Assembly: GCA_963585895.1 (NCBI GenBank)
Contig: CAUZXS010005827.1
Coordinates: 25,001 to 89,000, forward strand
Source of the DNA: Sepioteuthis lessoniana
Lineage: Eukaryota > Mollusca > Cephalopoda > Myopsida > Loliginidae
Length of the DNA: 64,000 bases
Direction of reading: 5' to 3'
Positions 12,303 to 22,462 of this stretch are shown here, one piece after another. Under the pieces are notes generated by a model that did no database searches, was not told the origin of the DNA, and saw nothing but the letters and a program-made list of their open reading frames with translations. Within the stretch, counting starts at the first letter, position 1. Each line of letters opens with the position of its first letter. A program made the translations under genes and the position numbers.

Positions 12303-12428
12303 TTAAGAAAAAACACAAACCGGTCACATTTACATTCACTCTTTACCGAAAAAATCTAAATATTCACTTTTGAATAGTTTTCTTGTCCTGATGGAATTAC
12401 TCCCAACTCCGGTTTAACTGGACCAAAT
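12301..12428 (+). repeat. AT-bounded 130-bp repeat, copy 1
   Basis: Reverse-complement match to 62456-62587. It contains 'aaccggtcacattta', 'tcttgtcctgatggaatta' and ends 'aactccggtttaactggacc'. Both copies are bounded on both sides by AT microsatellites. The ending also recurs alone near 26993-27016 beside another AT tract. Confidence 0.75.
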
Positions 12429-12429
12429 A

Positions 12430-12482
<53 letters not shown>

Positions 12483-12495
12483 TGTGTGTGTGTGT
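12429..12495. repeat. (AT)n-(GT)n microsatellite
   Basis: AT repeat turning into GT repeat; it adjoins an RTE LINE tail on its right. Confidence 0.95.
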
Positions 12496-12497
12496 TC

Positions 12498-12680
12498 ATC
12501 GAGCTCATTAGTGATGTGCTCCTATGCAAAGGCAGGGCGACCAGCTCGCACCTACATACAGCAGCACTGTGAGGATACGGGGTGTAACCTACCAGAAGCA
12601 ATGAACGATTGGGAGGGGTGGCGACAGAGGGTCTGGGATATCAATGCTGAGGGCACGACAAGATCATGATGACAAGATGA
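12498..12680 (+). mobile_element. RTE-clade LINE, 3' tail fragment
   Basis: Reads as the extreme C-terminus of the RTE protein family of this window: 'AKAGRPARTYIQQ', then 'EDTGC', 'EAMNDWEGWRQRV' and 'DINAEGTT', followed by the ATGATGAC-type 3' end. It is heavily 5'-truncated, as usual for LINE insertions, so no catalytic domain is present. A GT/AT microsatellite replaces the sequence expected upstream. Confidence 0.8.
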
Positions 12681-12916
12681 TGTATTCATAAAATTATTAT
12701 TACTTTAACATTTATAACTTTGAAGTTACACATGTGTGCCAAAGTTTAATATTAATACAACTTCTACAATAAACATATACTATGATATCGGCTTCATCAC
12801 TAAAAGTCTCATGTATATAAAAAAATACAATCGTCATATGATATGCACCTATATTTTGCCCATCTTAATAAGGCTAGTATTAGATTTTTAAAAAAAGAAT
12901 GCTCCAAAATAGATAA

Positions 12917-13207
12917 TCATATTTACCCAACCCCTCCGTTCGGGCAGGATATGCCAGAATGTAAATCTTTTAAGCGGTGTTTAACACGTTTAAATTCAGA
13001 GTTTTCCTTCTCCTAGACTAGTTGCCTCACCAAGTATGAAGAATCCAGTCTGCCCTACTATTTACCCACAGCTGGAGGGAGAATAATTGGATTCATACCT
13101 TTCCCAAGGGTATGAGTGCTATGTGAAATGCAATCAGTCTCGTCCAGGATTTGAACTCGTGTCGCCTTGTCCATTTCCTACGATGATAACCATTACACCA
13201 CGGGCAC
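12917..13207 (-). repeat. tRNA-derived SINE (SINE-1), complete, 15-bp TSD
   Basis: Flanked by perfect CTCCAAAATAGATAA at 12902-12916 and 13208-13222. On the minus strand: tRNA-like head with A-box 'tggtgtaatggttatc' and B-box 'gagttcaaatcc', a body with 'ccttgggaaaggtatgaa' and 'ggagaaggaaaactctgaat', and 3' end 'gaggggttgggtaaatatga'. It is the best-delimited copy of this family and can serve as its reference for length (about 290 bp). Confidence 0.9.
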
Positions 13208-13466
13208 CTCCAAAATAGATAACTATTTAGAGTTGTTAATGGATGGATGAAAAAAGTGTTTTAAGAACGTTTTTTCTTAAATCAGGAAGCACAATTCTTG
13301 GCGAAGAGATCAAGATAAGCCTGAAATAAATATTGTATCATGTCTTATTAAAAGTTTTATACGTTTGGAAATGTCAATCGTCAGCTAAAACACTCCTTGC
13401 ACAAGGCGAAAAATCACTGCATAGTGTTAGAGCAAATGTAGGGTGAGAAAAATCTTGTAATATAAT

Positions 13467-13610
13467 TAAGGGCGATATATAGTTGTATGGGTTAATTGTT
13501 GTATTTTTGGTGATAGATTGTTGGTTAGCTAAAAAATGTGAATTGAAGTGTAGGTTCGATGCAAAGGTCATATGGTACACTTGTCGCACGTGTCGGCAGA
13601 TTGTCAAGCT
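13467..13610 (+). repeat. Dispersed 145-bp repeat, copy 2
   Basis: Same sequence as 10872-11015, same orientation, 2.6 kb away. It continues a few bases further here ('caagctgatatg'). Confidence 0.7.
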
Positions 13611-13742
13611 GATATGTAGTTTTGTAATTCACCTGGGATGGCATCTTAGAGAATTGTTTTGAAATCATTGCTGAAGGCCGAATATTAAAAGTTAACATTT
13701 TATTGTCTTACTAAGGATTAGATTAACTTAAATTTTTAAAAA

Positions 13743-14166
13743 TGTTAATGACTCATGTTCTTTCATGATTAGTGAAGGGACTAATTAATATATATAAAGA
13801 GAGTTAATTAGTTCAGTCGGGCCGTCAGTTCATAGGTCAGAGTCGGAGAAAGAAGGTCGAAGTTGCGACAGCTCACTGGAGCGAAAGGTTCGTTAAAAGC
13901 GAAGAAAAATGCAGTTGGTATTTTCTTTAGATTACCATCTAGTTTCTGATATCATTTCTATCTAACAATAGTATATCTATTATTATATCTTTCTCATGTT
14001 CGTGGCAAATGCTGGATGAAATGTTAAAGTCAGCCAATATAGGTCTCCCATGTTCTATAGAATTGTAACGCCAATTAATATTCGAGATGGTGAAGCAACG
14101 TTAAAAATATCTTGTTTGAACCCGTTACCTTCCACTCGTATCATTTGCTCCCCTCGTAACGTAACA
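13743..14166 (+). promoter_or_regulatory. LTR-like segment with TATA box and initiator
   Basis: The segment starts TGTTA and ends TAACA. TATATAAA at 13791-13798 lies about 24 bp before a TCAGT initiator at 13813-13817, a core-promoter layout common in invertebrate LTRs. No convincing target-site duplication and no second copy in the window were found, so this may be a solo LTR fossil or an unrelated promoter-like sequence. Confidence 0.3.
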
Positions 14167-14243
14167 ATTTTCCACTCTAGGAAAAAAATATTAAAAGAAT
14201 TGTAATAAATTGGTTCATGGACATGAATTTAGATGAGCTAACT

Positions 14244-14528
14244 GTTGCCCATTTGGCGGTGGGGTGCAGAATATATTGACTGCACCTCTGCCGAGGAGTA
14301 AGACGCCCCCGACGAGTGTCTTAGATATGACACTAAATAATCTTATAGCGAGGGCTCATGAATGCTGGAGTTTTGGGGAATATGGAGTACCCTTTTACTG
14401 CAATTGCTCCCTGGTCCATTCTCGTATGGAGTGGTAGCTCCTGATTGGGTCCTATCTATGGGTTGAACAGAACTAATCCCATAATATTTCATAAAACCAA
14501 ACCAAACCAAACTAAAACAAACCAACTA
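14244..14528 (+). repeat. R repeat, internally shortened copy
   Basis: Has the 5' block ('gtaagacgcccccgacgagtgtcttagatatgac'-type, 14300-14335), the 'ggagtggtagctcctgat' block and a tail of (CCAAA)n at 14494-14528. The array units are absent, so it is about half the usual length. Confidence 0.65.
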
Positions 14529-14611
14529 AGTACAGTAAATTTCATTGCTATTACCCCACATCTAGAAGTAAACAAATCTGTAAGTAAGACAGTCTTCGTG
14601 TGTTATTAATT

Positions 14612-14782
14612 TCAAAGCCATCCATGTGGATGAACGGTAAGGCTGCTCTTAAACCAATAGCTGGGGTGGTGGGGACACTCTTCCCAATATCATTAATCCA
14701 AAATAGAATTTAATAGTGTCACTACCATTCGAACTCACTCTGATGTTGAAGTTAAGCATTTTAACCACATAGCCAAGGGGAT
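14612..14782 (-). repeat. tRNA-like SINE (SINE-7), single copy seen
   Basis: On the minus strand bases 14782-14720 resemble a tRNA, with A-box-like 'cttggctatgtggttaa' and B-box-like 'gagttcgaatgg'. The downstream body does not match the other SINE families here. Provisional. Confidence 0.45.
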
Positions 14783-14875
14783 TTAACCCAGAGACAAATA
14801 GCAAGAGAGAAAAAAGAAACTGTTTGAAAGATATTTAATGCAGGTAGGAAAGAAACAAAAACTAAAAAAGAAAAT

Positions 14876-14961
14876 CATCTTATCTGATAATAAGGAAATG
14901 CAACAGTACTCAGTTTTGTATAGGACTTATCAAATGCACAAAATCAGATTGCCGCGATTAA

Positions 14962-15012
<51 letters not shown>

Positions 15013-15099
15013 CCTAGTTGCAGCAGTCTGATTTTGTGCATTTGATAAGTCCTATACAAAACTGAGTACTGTTGCATTTCCTTATTATCAGATAAGATG
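14876..15099. repeat. Near-perfect palindrome around an AT tract
   Basis: The left arm 14876-14950 and right arm 15025-15099 are reverse complements with about one mismatch in 75 bp. The roughly 75-bp spacer is mostly (AT)n. Each arm carries 'ctgataataaggaaatgc' and its complement. The pair could form a long hairpin or cruciform. No element family was recognised. Confidence 0.9.
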
Positions 15100-15101
15100 C
15101 T

Positions 15102-15106
<5 letters not shown>

Positions 15107-15146
<40 letters not shown>

Positions 15147-15152
15147 ATGTGT
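15107..15152. repeat. (GT)n microsatellite
   Basis: GT repeat that begins just beyond the right arm of the palindrome. Confidence 0.9.
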
Positions 15153-15156
15153 GTGA

Positions 15157-15418
15157 ATTTACCCCTTTGCATGGGCAGGATATAACACAATGTCAATTTT
15201 AAATGGGGTTTAATAGGTTTGAAATGAGGATATCCTTCTAATAGGCGGTTTACTTTACCAAGGCTAATGAAATCAGCCTGCCTTAATACTTACCTACAGC
15301 TGGAGGGAGAATCGTGGATTTACACATTTTCCAACGGTATTAGTGCTGAGGTAATTGCGGACAGCCTCGTCCAGGATTTGAACTCAGGTGATCGTGTCCA
15401 TTTCCCACACCACGGTAC
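15157..15418 (-). repeat. tRNA-derived SINE (SINE-1)
   Basis: Diverged copy. The 3' end 'gcaaaggggtaaatt' lies at 15157-15172; 'agctggagggagaat' and 'cgtccaggatttgaactca' match the family, and the tRNA head ends near 15418. It starts directly beside the GT microsatellite. Confidence 0.75.
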
Positions 15419-15539
15419 GTCCATGTATGTGTGTATGTACGTACTTATATGTGTGTGCATACGTGAGTGTGCGTGTGCGTGTATCATTGAGCTATAACCC
15501 TGATTCCCGTGACTATTTCGCACGGTCCGTCCGTTTCGT

Positions 15540-15830
15540 TCATCGTTCTTGGAAGGTCCTCTAGTCTCTATCCAGGGTCCACACAGACAGGATCACTGTA
15601 TTTCTTTGCAAGTCGAACAACTTTAGAGATTGCATGTATTGGAGCCAACTGGAGAACTTAGCTAATGTGTTCTTCTTTACTTCTCCATCAAAAATACCAT
15701 ATTTTGTCGACTTACTTGGAAGATTTGTGAGATGTGATACAAGTGACTGAATTGCAGCTATTTTGTGGGCTGCTGCTTCTAGGATTTGCTCTAAACAATA
15801 CGCAATAGTTTCCATAAAACTTTTTCACCA
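15540..15830 (-). mobile_element. RTE-clade LINE fragment, strongly decayed
   Basis: On the minus strand the frame ending near 15561 contains 'HLTNLPSKSTKYG', which aligns with the 'HLPPITKTIQVRR' part of better RTE copies. The open frame of 84 codons is a remnant, and downstream C-terminal motifs are hard to follow. It lies back to back with the plus-strand RTE copy starting at 15890. A similar decayed copy is at 29.7-30.1 kb. Confidence 0.5.
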
Positions 15831-15889
15831 ATAGCTTTCTATGCATAAATAACAAAGTGATCCACTACCAGGATATACTTTAGCATACA

Positions 15890-16700
15890 CGACAATAGAC
15901 TATTTGACGCGGACTGCGCTGATGATATAGCGCTTCTAGCAAATACACCCGCCCAGGCCGAATCCCTACTGCATAGTCTGGATCAGGCAGCGGGTGGCAT
16001 AGGCTTTCACGTAAATGCAGATAAAATAGATAACATGTGTTTTTTTTTTATCAAAATCAAAGATTAGACATCTCCACACTGAAAGGTAGTTCTCTAAAAC
16101 TAGTGGACAAGTTCAACTACCTTGGAAGCAGCGTCTCTACGAAGGAAAACGATATCAAAACGCGACTAGCGAAGATATGGTCAGCTATAGATTGGATTTC
16201 GGTCATATGGGGGTCAGACCTGTCCGATAAAATAAAATGCATTTTTTCCCTCCCAGCAGTTTTGTCCATAATACAATATGGCTGCACTGTATGAACGCTG
16301 AAAAAGCGTTGGGAGAAAATGCTTGAAAGCAATTGCACGAGAATGCTGCGAGCTTTAATGAACATATCCTATAAGCAACATCCCACAAAGCAGCAGTTAT
16401 ACGTTCACCTCCCTCCCATCTGTAAAACCATTCAAGTTCGACGAACAAGACATGCTGGACACTACTGGAGAAGTAAGGATGAACTCATAAATAACCTACT
16501 CCTGTCGACTCCTTCATATGGACGAGCCAGTGTTGGACGACAAGCTAGAGTTTATCTACAGCAACTCAGTGTGGGTACGGAATGTAGCCTGGAAGACCTG
16601 CCGGAAGCGACGGACGATCGAGACGAGTGGTAATGGAGAGTTAGGAAAATCCATGCTAGAGACATGACATGCTTCGGCTGCCGCAGCTGCTGCTGCTGCT
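15890..16700 (+). mobile_element. RTE-clade LINE fragment: end of RT domain and C-terminus
   Basis: The frame at about 15908-16030 carries 'CADDIALLANTPAQAESLLHS', which is the reverse-transcriptase catalytic motif region (usual YADD, here CADD). It is followed by 'KLVDKFNYLGSSVSTKENDI', 'IWGSDLSDKIKC', 'LPPICKTIQVRRTRHAGHYW', 'KDELINNLLL' and 'DLPEATDDRDEW'. The first tyrosine of the catalytic box is changed, there are in-frame stops and at least one frame change near 16030, and everything upstream is missing. It ends in a run of GCT repeats and ATGATGATT. Non-functional. Confidence 0.85.
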
Positions 16701-16729
16701 GCTATGATGATTAATATCTAACTTGTCTT

Positions 16730-17668
16730 GGATATACCAATAATGGTTAGCCAAAGAAGTGATATTTTTACGCCTTTAGTTGGAGAGACTTATCTTGATG
16801 CGTGTGATTATCAATCATTCAATTGTCCACTTACTCCTTAGTAAGTGTGGGTGGTGGTCTCAGAGCCTTACATCACGTTAATCAGTGGTACTATCCCTGA
16901 AAACCCCTTTCTACTGACTTTGTACCAAACTATGCCAAGCTTCGTAAATCACAATTTTGTTTTTTTCTACGTGATTTATCGCATAATTCAAAAAGAATAT
17001 AATCAGGCTAAAGCAAAGAGATAAATAAGCAACAAAACATCCCAAAATATTATTGTGCATTATAAAAGGGGATAAACCTAATACTTTAATTATACAAAGG
17101 GTTAATTATGACAGTCCTGAACATACCTAAGTATCCTTTTAACCGCCGTCTTTAATTGAAGCTAAACAAACGTCTGTCACCTGCAGAATTATTTTTTCTG
17201 CCTAACTTTTCTCAATTAGCTTCAAAACAATAGTTTATATTTTTCCAAAAGATTTTTCTTTGAGTATTTGTCAATAACATCTTGCATTATTCATTGTAAT
17301 TTTGATTATTTTCACCTGTTTTTTGAAACTTTGAATACGCAATTCGTATTTCTCCTGAAATGTATTGTTTAAACCATCTTGATAGTGATTATTGATTTGA
17401 TGTCCTCTCTTCATTTTTTTAATAAATAGAAAAAACAAAGAAAGAATAGATAAAAAAAAAAAACAGACACTTTGTTGACAATTCAATTTCTATGGAAAGA
17501 AAACCCCAAACTGATTTACATTTTAAGTTTAATCTGTTATACCTACATCTTTCAGACAACCAATAGTCTCTCGAGGAACTTGTGTACGTGAAAATAATTT
17601 CTACAAGTTATTACGATATACCATGTCTGTTCACAAAAAAAATCAATTTTTAAAAAAAAAATTTTTAG
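16730..17668. other. No recognisable feature
   Basis: AT-rich sequence; no repeat of this window and no domain recognised. Confidence 0.5.
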
Positions 17669-17800
17669 GGTGAGTCAATACGCTTTGCAGTTTTTTGGGA
17701 CGTGGTAGTTATTGTTACTTATATCACGTGACCGAAACATATCATGCCCTGGGATATACGGGCAGCGGTTGTTAGTGTCGTGGTAGATGGTATGGTAACA
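17669..17800. mobile_element. MITE-B end fragment
   Basis: Begins GGTGAGTCAA and continues with 'tttttgggacgt' and 'atatcacgtgaccgaaa', matching the reverse complement of the right end of the element at 21898-22462. Only one end is present. Confidence 0.55.
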
Positions 17801-17849
17801 TTAGTTGTCTAAATTTCTGAGACGAAGCTTGATGATTTTTATCATAAAG

Positions 17850-18120
17850 GGTTTTCGGACTATTTTGTCCATCTTTATTTTTATTTCCACAACATTTTGG
17901 CCGATATGTCCCCCGACCTTTTCAGGTATTTGTCGAACTCGGGAACCTTCACGTCCTTTATTGAATCCACTGGGGTCGCCTGTTCTGATTCCGTTAGCCA
18001 TAACCATGTACAAGTGTTAAATAGTCCTGTATTGTTACTCGCCTGCAGCCAGAATTGAACCTGCAACCTCCAGATGATTGTGTCCTTAGAAGTTTAGGGA
18101 ACCAACACCGATAACCGTTA
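17850..18120 (-). repeat. tRNA-derived SINE (SINE-6) with hammerhead-like segment, decayed
   Basis: The minus-strand head at about 18120-18045 resembles a tRNA: A-box-like 'tagcgtaacggtt' and B-box-like 'ggttcaattct'. The body continues with 'caggcgagtaacaatacagg' and ends near 17850 with a segment related to 'cctgaagaaggccgg...ggctgaaacgtt' that is better kept in the copy at 18130-18345. Together the two form a foldback. Confidence 0.65.
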
Positions 18121-18129
18121 CGCTATGGT

Positions 18130-18345
18130 CTAGCAGGCGAGTATCAATATAGGAATACTCAACACTTTTATCTGGTTATGGCAAACGGAATCAGAGCAGG
18201 CTACCCCTGGATTCAATAAATGACGTAGTTCGAAGTTCCGTGAAGTTTCCCAAGTACGACAAACACCTGAAGAAGGCCGGAGGATATATCGGCTGAAACG
18301 TTATAGAAAATAACAATAAAGTTAAAGACAATAGTTGGAAAAGCC
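18130..18345 (+). repeat. SINE-6 body, opposite copy with hammerhead-like core
   Basis: Inverted match (roughly 80 percent by eye) to 18048-17850 without its own tRNA head. It carries CTGAAGA at 18267-18273 and GAAAC at 18295-18299, separated by strands that can pair (GGCCG with CGGCT). This is the arrangement of a hammerhead core, although one extra base precedes the helix and no cleavage-site helix is evident. Confidence 0.6.
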
Positions 18346-18753
18346 TTAATGGTATGTTGACATAATGTGCAATTTTTTTTATTTTGTGCGTAATATAAGA
18401 GCAACAGGGAAGAATGTGATACTAATTTCGAAATTGGGCTTCCTGATGATCCGATAAGGTGAAAGTTTAGTAGAAGATTTTCGACTCGCGATTTAATTAA
18501 TTTTATAATTGGCTCCACTTTTGTAATTGTAGCATTGCAGGATTCGTGGAAGGTTTTTAGTTTTCTTTTGACCACTGACTGCGTATCCCTTAATTTTTTT
18601 CTAGGGGTCGGACGAGGTTGTCCTTTTCTTTCTTTTTGACCTATAGATTTTTTATTTTCTTTTTCCGGCGGGTGGTGATTCGTGATAATTTTATCTCTTG
18701 TTCCTGGCGGGTTTTTTTTCTGGTACCGTGAATGCTGGTAGATATTAGATCAG

Positions 18754-18756
<3 letters not shown>

Positions 18757-18807
<51 letters not shown>
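18757..18807. repeat. (AT)n microsatellite
   Basis: About 50 bases of AT repeat. Confidence 0.95.
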
Positions 18808-18809
<2 letters not shown>

Positions 18810-19007
18810 AACAAATGAAAACTTATACGTATGCGTTGTAATTCATGAGCTGACGCATGCGCAGAGGCAGAATAGTTGGATGCATATCTTTCTTAAGTTT
18901 ATTGGCCCTATGTTTATGCATTATTTCATGATTATCAACTTTTCCCTTTAGTTAACGATTTAGAAACATATTTTCTTAATATCGTTTTCGTTTGATTTCC
19001 TCGTTTT

Positions 19008-19190
19008 ATGCTCATCAATTTTCGTGGCTTATTTAATGCCGAAGTCATCCAAGTTGAAGAGCAACAATGGTACAATTTAACCCATTGCTGGAGGGATAAG
19101 GAGGTTCATATCTTTTCAATAGTTATTAGTCTGAAAGTGAACGTGACAGTGTGAATGGAGTTCGAACTCACTTCATTTGCCAGACTTTTC
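19008..19190 (-). repeat. tRNA-derived SINE (SINE-2), partial
   Basis: Minus-strand B-box-like 'gagttcgaactcc' near 19158-19170, body 'gatatgaacctccttatccctcc', and 3' end 'ggcattaaataagccacgaa' near 19020-19042, which is the shared SINE-2/R tail. The head's first half is lost. Confidence 0.6.
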
Positions 19191-19197
19191 AGTTTGT

Positions 19198-20028
19198 ACG
19201 TATATTTTCCGACGTTGACGGGGCTTAAAGTACCTCGACTATATCCACTGCTGGGTGGTAATAACCCGCCTGTGGGGATATGGACTTGACACAAAATTGT
19301 ATCGTGAAGATCTTGTTTTAGAGATCAGGAGATTATAGGGTAACCTTTCATTACTATTACCCAAAGGTCTAATCTGACCCAGATCTGTAACGCTTTTTTC
19401 TGGTCCCATCAATAGATTACATATCTTATTAATTATATGTTTGAAAATTGGTTTCTCGTTTGGTTTGGTTTGGTTTTATGATATATTTACCACTGTAGGT
19501 TTTTTAATGCCACATTCATTTTTATACATAAAACAGTTCTTTTTCAAACAAATCAGTTTAGCATGAGTATTGTTTTTTCGTTTACACACACTTAAATGTA
19601 AAAACAGTTCAAATTCAAACAATTCAGTTTAGCATAATTTCACGATTGAGTTATTTTTGAACAATAAATAGGACCCTATTAGATGCTACCAGTCAGGGTC
19701 ATAGTGGACCTGAGATCGGTGGCAATAAAGGGGTACTTCACATTCCCCCAAGCTTTAGCATTACTGAAGCCTCACCGTCATTGCTTAGTGTCATATCTAG
19801 AATACTCGTTAGGGGAGTCTTATCCCTCTGCTGAGATGCAATCGGTATATTTTGAAGCCCTAGCTGACAGGTCTATTGTCGAAAGGCTACCCTATAATCT
19901 CCAGATCTCTAAAACAAATCCTCAAGATACAATTTTGTGTCAAGTCCATATACCCACAGGCGGGTTATTACCACCGAGCAGTTGATATAGTTAAGGTACT
20001 TTCAGCCCCGTCAACGTCGGAAAATATT
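19198..20028. repeat. Inverted repeat (153-bp arms) enclosing an R copy
   Basis: Arms 19198-19350 and 19876-20028 are reverse complements at about 90 percent by eye. They include 'tttccgacgttgacgggg', 'ggtaataacccgcctgtggg' and 'gacttgacacaaaattgtat'. The roughly 525-bp space between them is mostly the R repeat at 19458-19872. The arms match no other family in the window. Confidence 0.8.
19458..19872 (-). repeat. R repeat
   Basis: (CCAAA)n-type tail at 19458-19480, short array, 'ggtgctacca'-like block near 19680-19700 and 5' end near 19872 that directly abuts the right inverted arm. Confidence 0.65.
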
Positions 20029-20340
20029 CGTAAAAATTAGAAAAGAATACAGGATTCTATAGTTGTAAATTATTTGTACTAATAACATTTGATTTAAGTC
20101 TTTGCTAAGGCTTTATTATCGTACCTAATTGAAACCATATAACTTTTTCCTAATAAATAGATACTAGCTGAAAAGATCTAGCTGTATATAAATTAGATGT
20201 ATTAAGAATACTTGAAACCATATAACTGAGTTCAAAATATATAAAAGTGAATTTAAAAGGGACGCTATTGTCTAATTTATAGGCATAAAATATCCTTGAA
20301 TGGTTGACCTTACATTAAAATTTTTTTTTTTTTTTAAATT

Positions 20341-20916
20341 CTGGTTTGGTTTGGTTTGTTTGGTTAAATGGCATATCAACCTTTGTTGGTTATTTAACGC
20401 CAAATCCATTTATGGAAATAATCTGTTCTATTGAAAACAGTTCAGTTTAGCATAAGTACACAGTTTAATTGTCAAAAACATTTCCATTTCAAACTATTTA
20501 AGCAGTTATACGTAATAATTCAGTTAAGTGTGAATACAGTTTTAATGTCGAAAAACAGTTCTATTTCAAATTATTCAGATAAGCATAAGCACGCAGTTTA
20601 AGTGTAAGTACGGTTTAATTGTCAAAAACGTTTCTATTTCAAGCTATTCAGTTTACTCAATTCATTTTAGCATAAGTATGCTGTTAGTTCTATTTAACCC
20701 ATAGATAGGGGCCTATCAGGTGCTACCACTCTGGGCCAGAGTGGACCTGGGAGCGATGGTAATGAAGGGGTACTCCGCATTCCCCAAAGCTCCAGCACTG
20801 CTGGAACCTTACCATCAGATTGTTTAGTGTCATATCCAGGACACTCGTTGTGCGGGGTCTTACCCCTCTGCAGAGGTTCAGTCAGTGTATTCTACAGCCC
20901 CAGCTGACTCGGCAAT
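20341..20916 (-). repeat. R repeat, well preserved
   Basis: All parts are present: (CCAAA)n tail at 20341-20365, 'ggcgttaaataaccaacaaagg', array units, 'gctaccactctgggccagagtgg' near 20718-20742 and the 5' end 'gccgagtcagctggggctg' near 20916. A T-run (20321-20335) precedes the tail. Confidence 0.75.
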
Positions 20917-21182
20917 TAAAAATTCTGCTGCTTATAATCACATTTGACAATACATTATATAATAATGAATAAATCAGCAAAGTTTTGTTCTTTAGTCATA
21001 ATTAGCTATGATAGGCGATAAGAGGGCCCATTATCATAAGGAGATATTACTCTCTACCATTGCGCAAGCGGAAAGATGATACATCTTAATTATAAAACTG
21101 CACCGGGCCTTTTGAGGACATCATTTAAAATATCCCGCAACCAAGGCAGCAGTGACATTGAGATGTAGAGTGAACTACAGTG

Positions 21183-21455
21183 TATATATATATATATATA
21201 TATAGTTGTAGGAAATGAACAGGGTGTCCAGATTTCAAATTCTTGACAAGGCAGAATGAATTTCCCATTGCACTAATAACCTTACCAGAAAGTGTGTATC
21301 CGACTGTTTTCTCTTAGGCTATAGGTAAATGTTAAGCCAGACTAGGCTTTTAATCTATAATATGGCAACCGGTCTTGCAGATGGAATATTCTGGATTCAA
21401 ACCCCACTTTAAAAATTGACACATTTTCATCGCATCCTCATCAAGTGAACTGGCT

Positions 21456-21517
<62 letters not shown>
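21183..21517. repeat. AT microsatellites around a SINE-1 relic
   Basis: AT tracts at 21183-21204 and 21458-21517. Between them, 21385-21448 ('ctggattcaaaccccactttaaaaattgacaca'-type) resembles the plus-strand 3' end of SINE-1 in decayed form. Confidence 0.6.
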
Positions 21518-21518
<1 letters not shown>

Positions 21519-21897
21519 GGGCTTCGTAATTCGCATTCTTTTAGTGGCTGGGGTCTGAAGAGTCAAACCTTAAATTAAACAAAGAAAATTACGAGAAAAA
21601 AAGGTTCTTCAATGAACAAAGATTTATTATGCATACATTGTGTCTGTTGTTAATTTCTTACTTCTTTCATCGCCTTACAGTTCGAACTGAAACAGAAGAA
21701 AAAAGAAGAAAAAAAACATCCTAACTCTAAAATAAAATTATGTTTAGACGTGTTCTACTTTCCAATCGACGAATAGCTATCAGTGTCGTGACAGTCATCG
21801 GTGACACCGCCATATGGATCAACAACCTGATTGTCTGATTTTTTGGACTATATGAATAACTAGATAGAGTTCGTGGTCATCGCTAAATGTTGTGCAA

Positions 21898-22462
21898 GGT
21901 GAGTCAAAAGTTTTGCAATATTTTGGTAATACGATGCAGAATTTATCCGCTCCACATAGTGTGCAAAATTCGTGAAAAAACAACCTCGCTAAACAGTGAG
22001 ATGCAGAGATCTCAAGATTTTCTTCGACTGTTACACGCAAAATTTACCACGATGGCTTGAAGCACGGCCTCGGGTTACACTGTTTTAAGCTAACATAAAT
22101 TTTGCTTGCTCGACGTTTTTCTTGAAGCCCGAACGAAATATTTTCACCTATCTACTTACTGTAGAGTAATCAACCATTTCTTTGAATTTTGCTCAGAAAA
22201 TGTTTTTGATTTCTTCAGAGGCGTTATGACTCGATTCGAACCTGTAAAACATAGGTTCCAGAATTAGACTCCGCAGCCTATTTATATGTACTTCTTTAAA
22301 ATCACACACAAAGTGAAGCAATGCATAACGCGTCAGCGCACCAACTACCGCTACACAAGCAACTATAGGGGTTACGTTAAATGGCTTGAACTACTTTGGT
22401 CACGTGATAAAACGTGCTGACATCTAGGACGTACCAAAAATAGGAAAACCTTTTGACTCGCC
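21898..22462. mobile_element. MITE-B: 565-bp element with terminal inverted repeats
   Basis: Left end GGTGAGTCAAAAGTTTTGC and right end, read in reverse, GGCGAGTCAAAAGGTTTTCC pair over about 30 bp and continue into 'atttttggta' on both sides. No transposase frame is kept; the largest minus frame (73 codons) has no recognisable motif. Flanking bases do not show a clear target-site duplication. A Tc1/mariner-type parent is possible but unproven. Confidence 0.65.

Noticed and set aside
15908-15945. CTGATGA at 15930 as another hammerhead core
   Set aside because: It lies within the RTE 'CADDIALL' coding motif and lacks the stem II and GAAAC partner at the right spacing.
18213-18575. 120-codon minus-strand open frame
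   Set aside because: Part of it is antisense to the SINE-6 body (18130-18345); the remainder has no domain. Frame length alone is not support.
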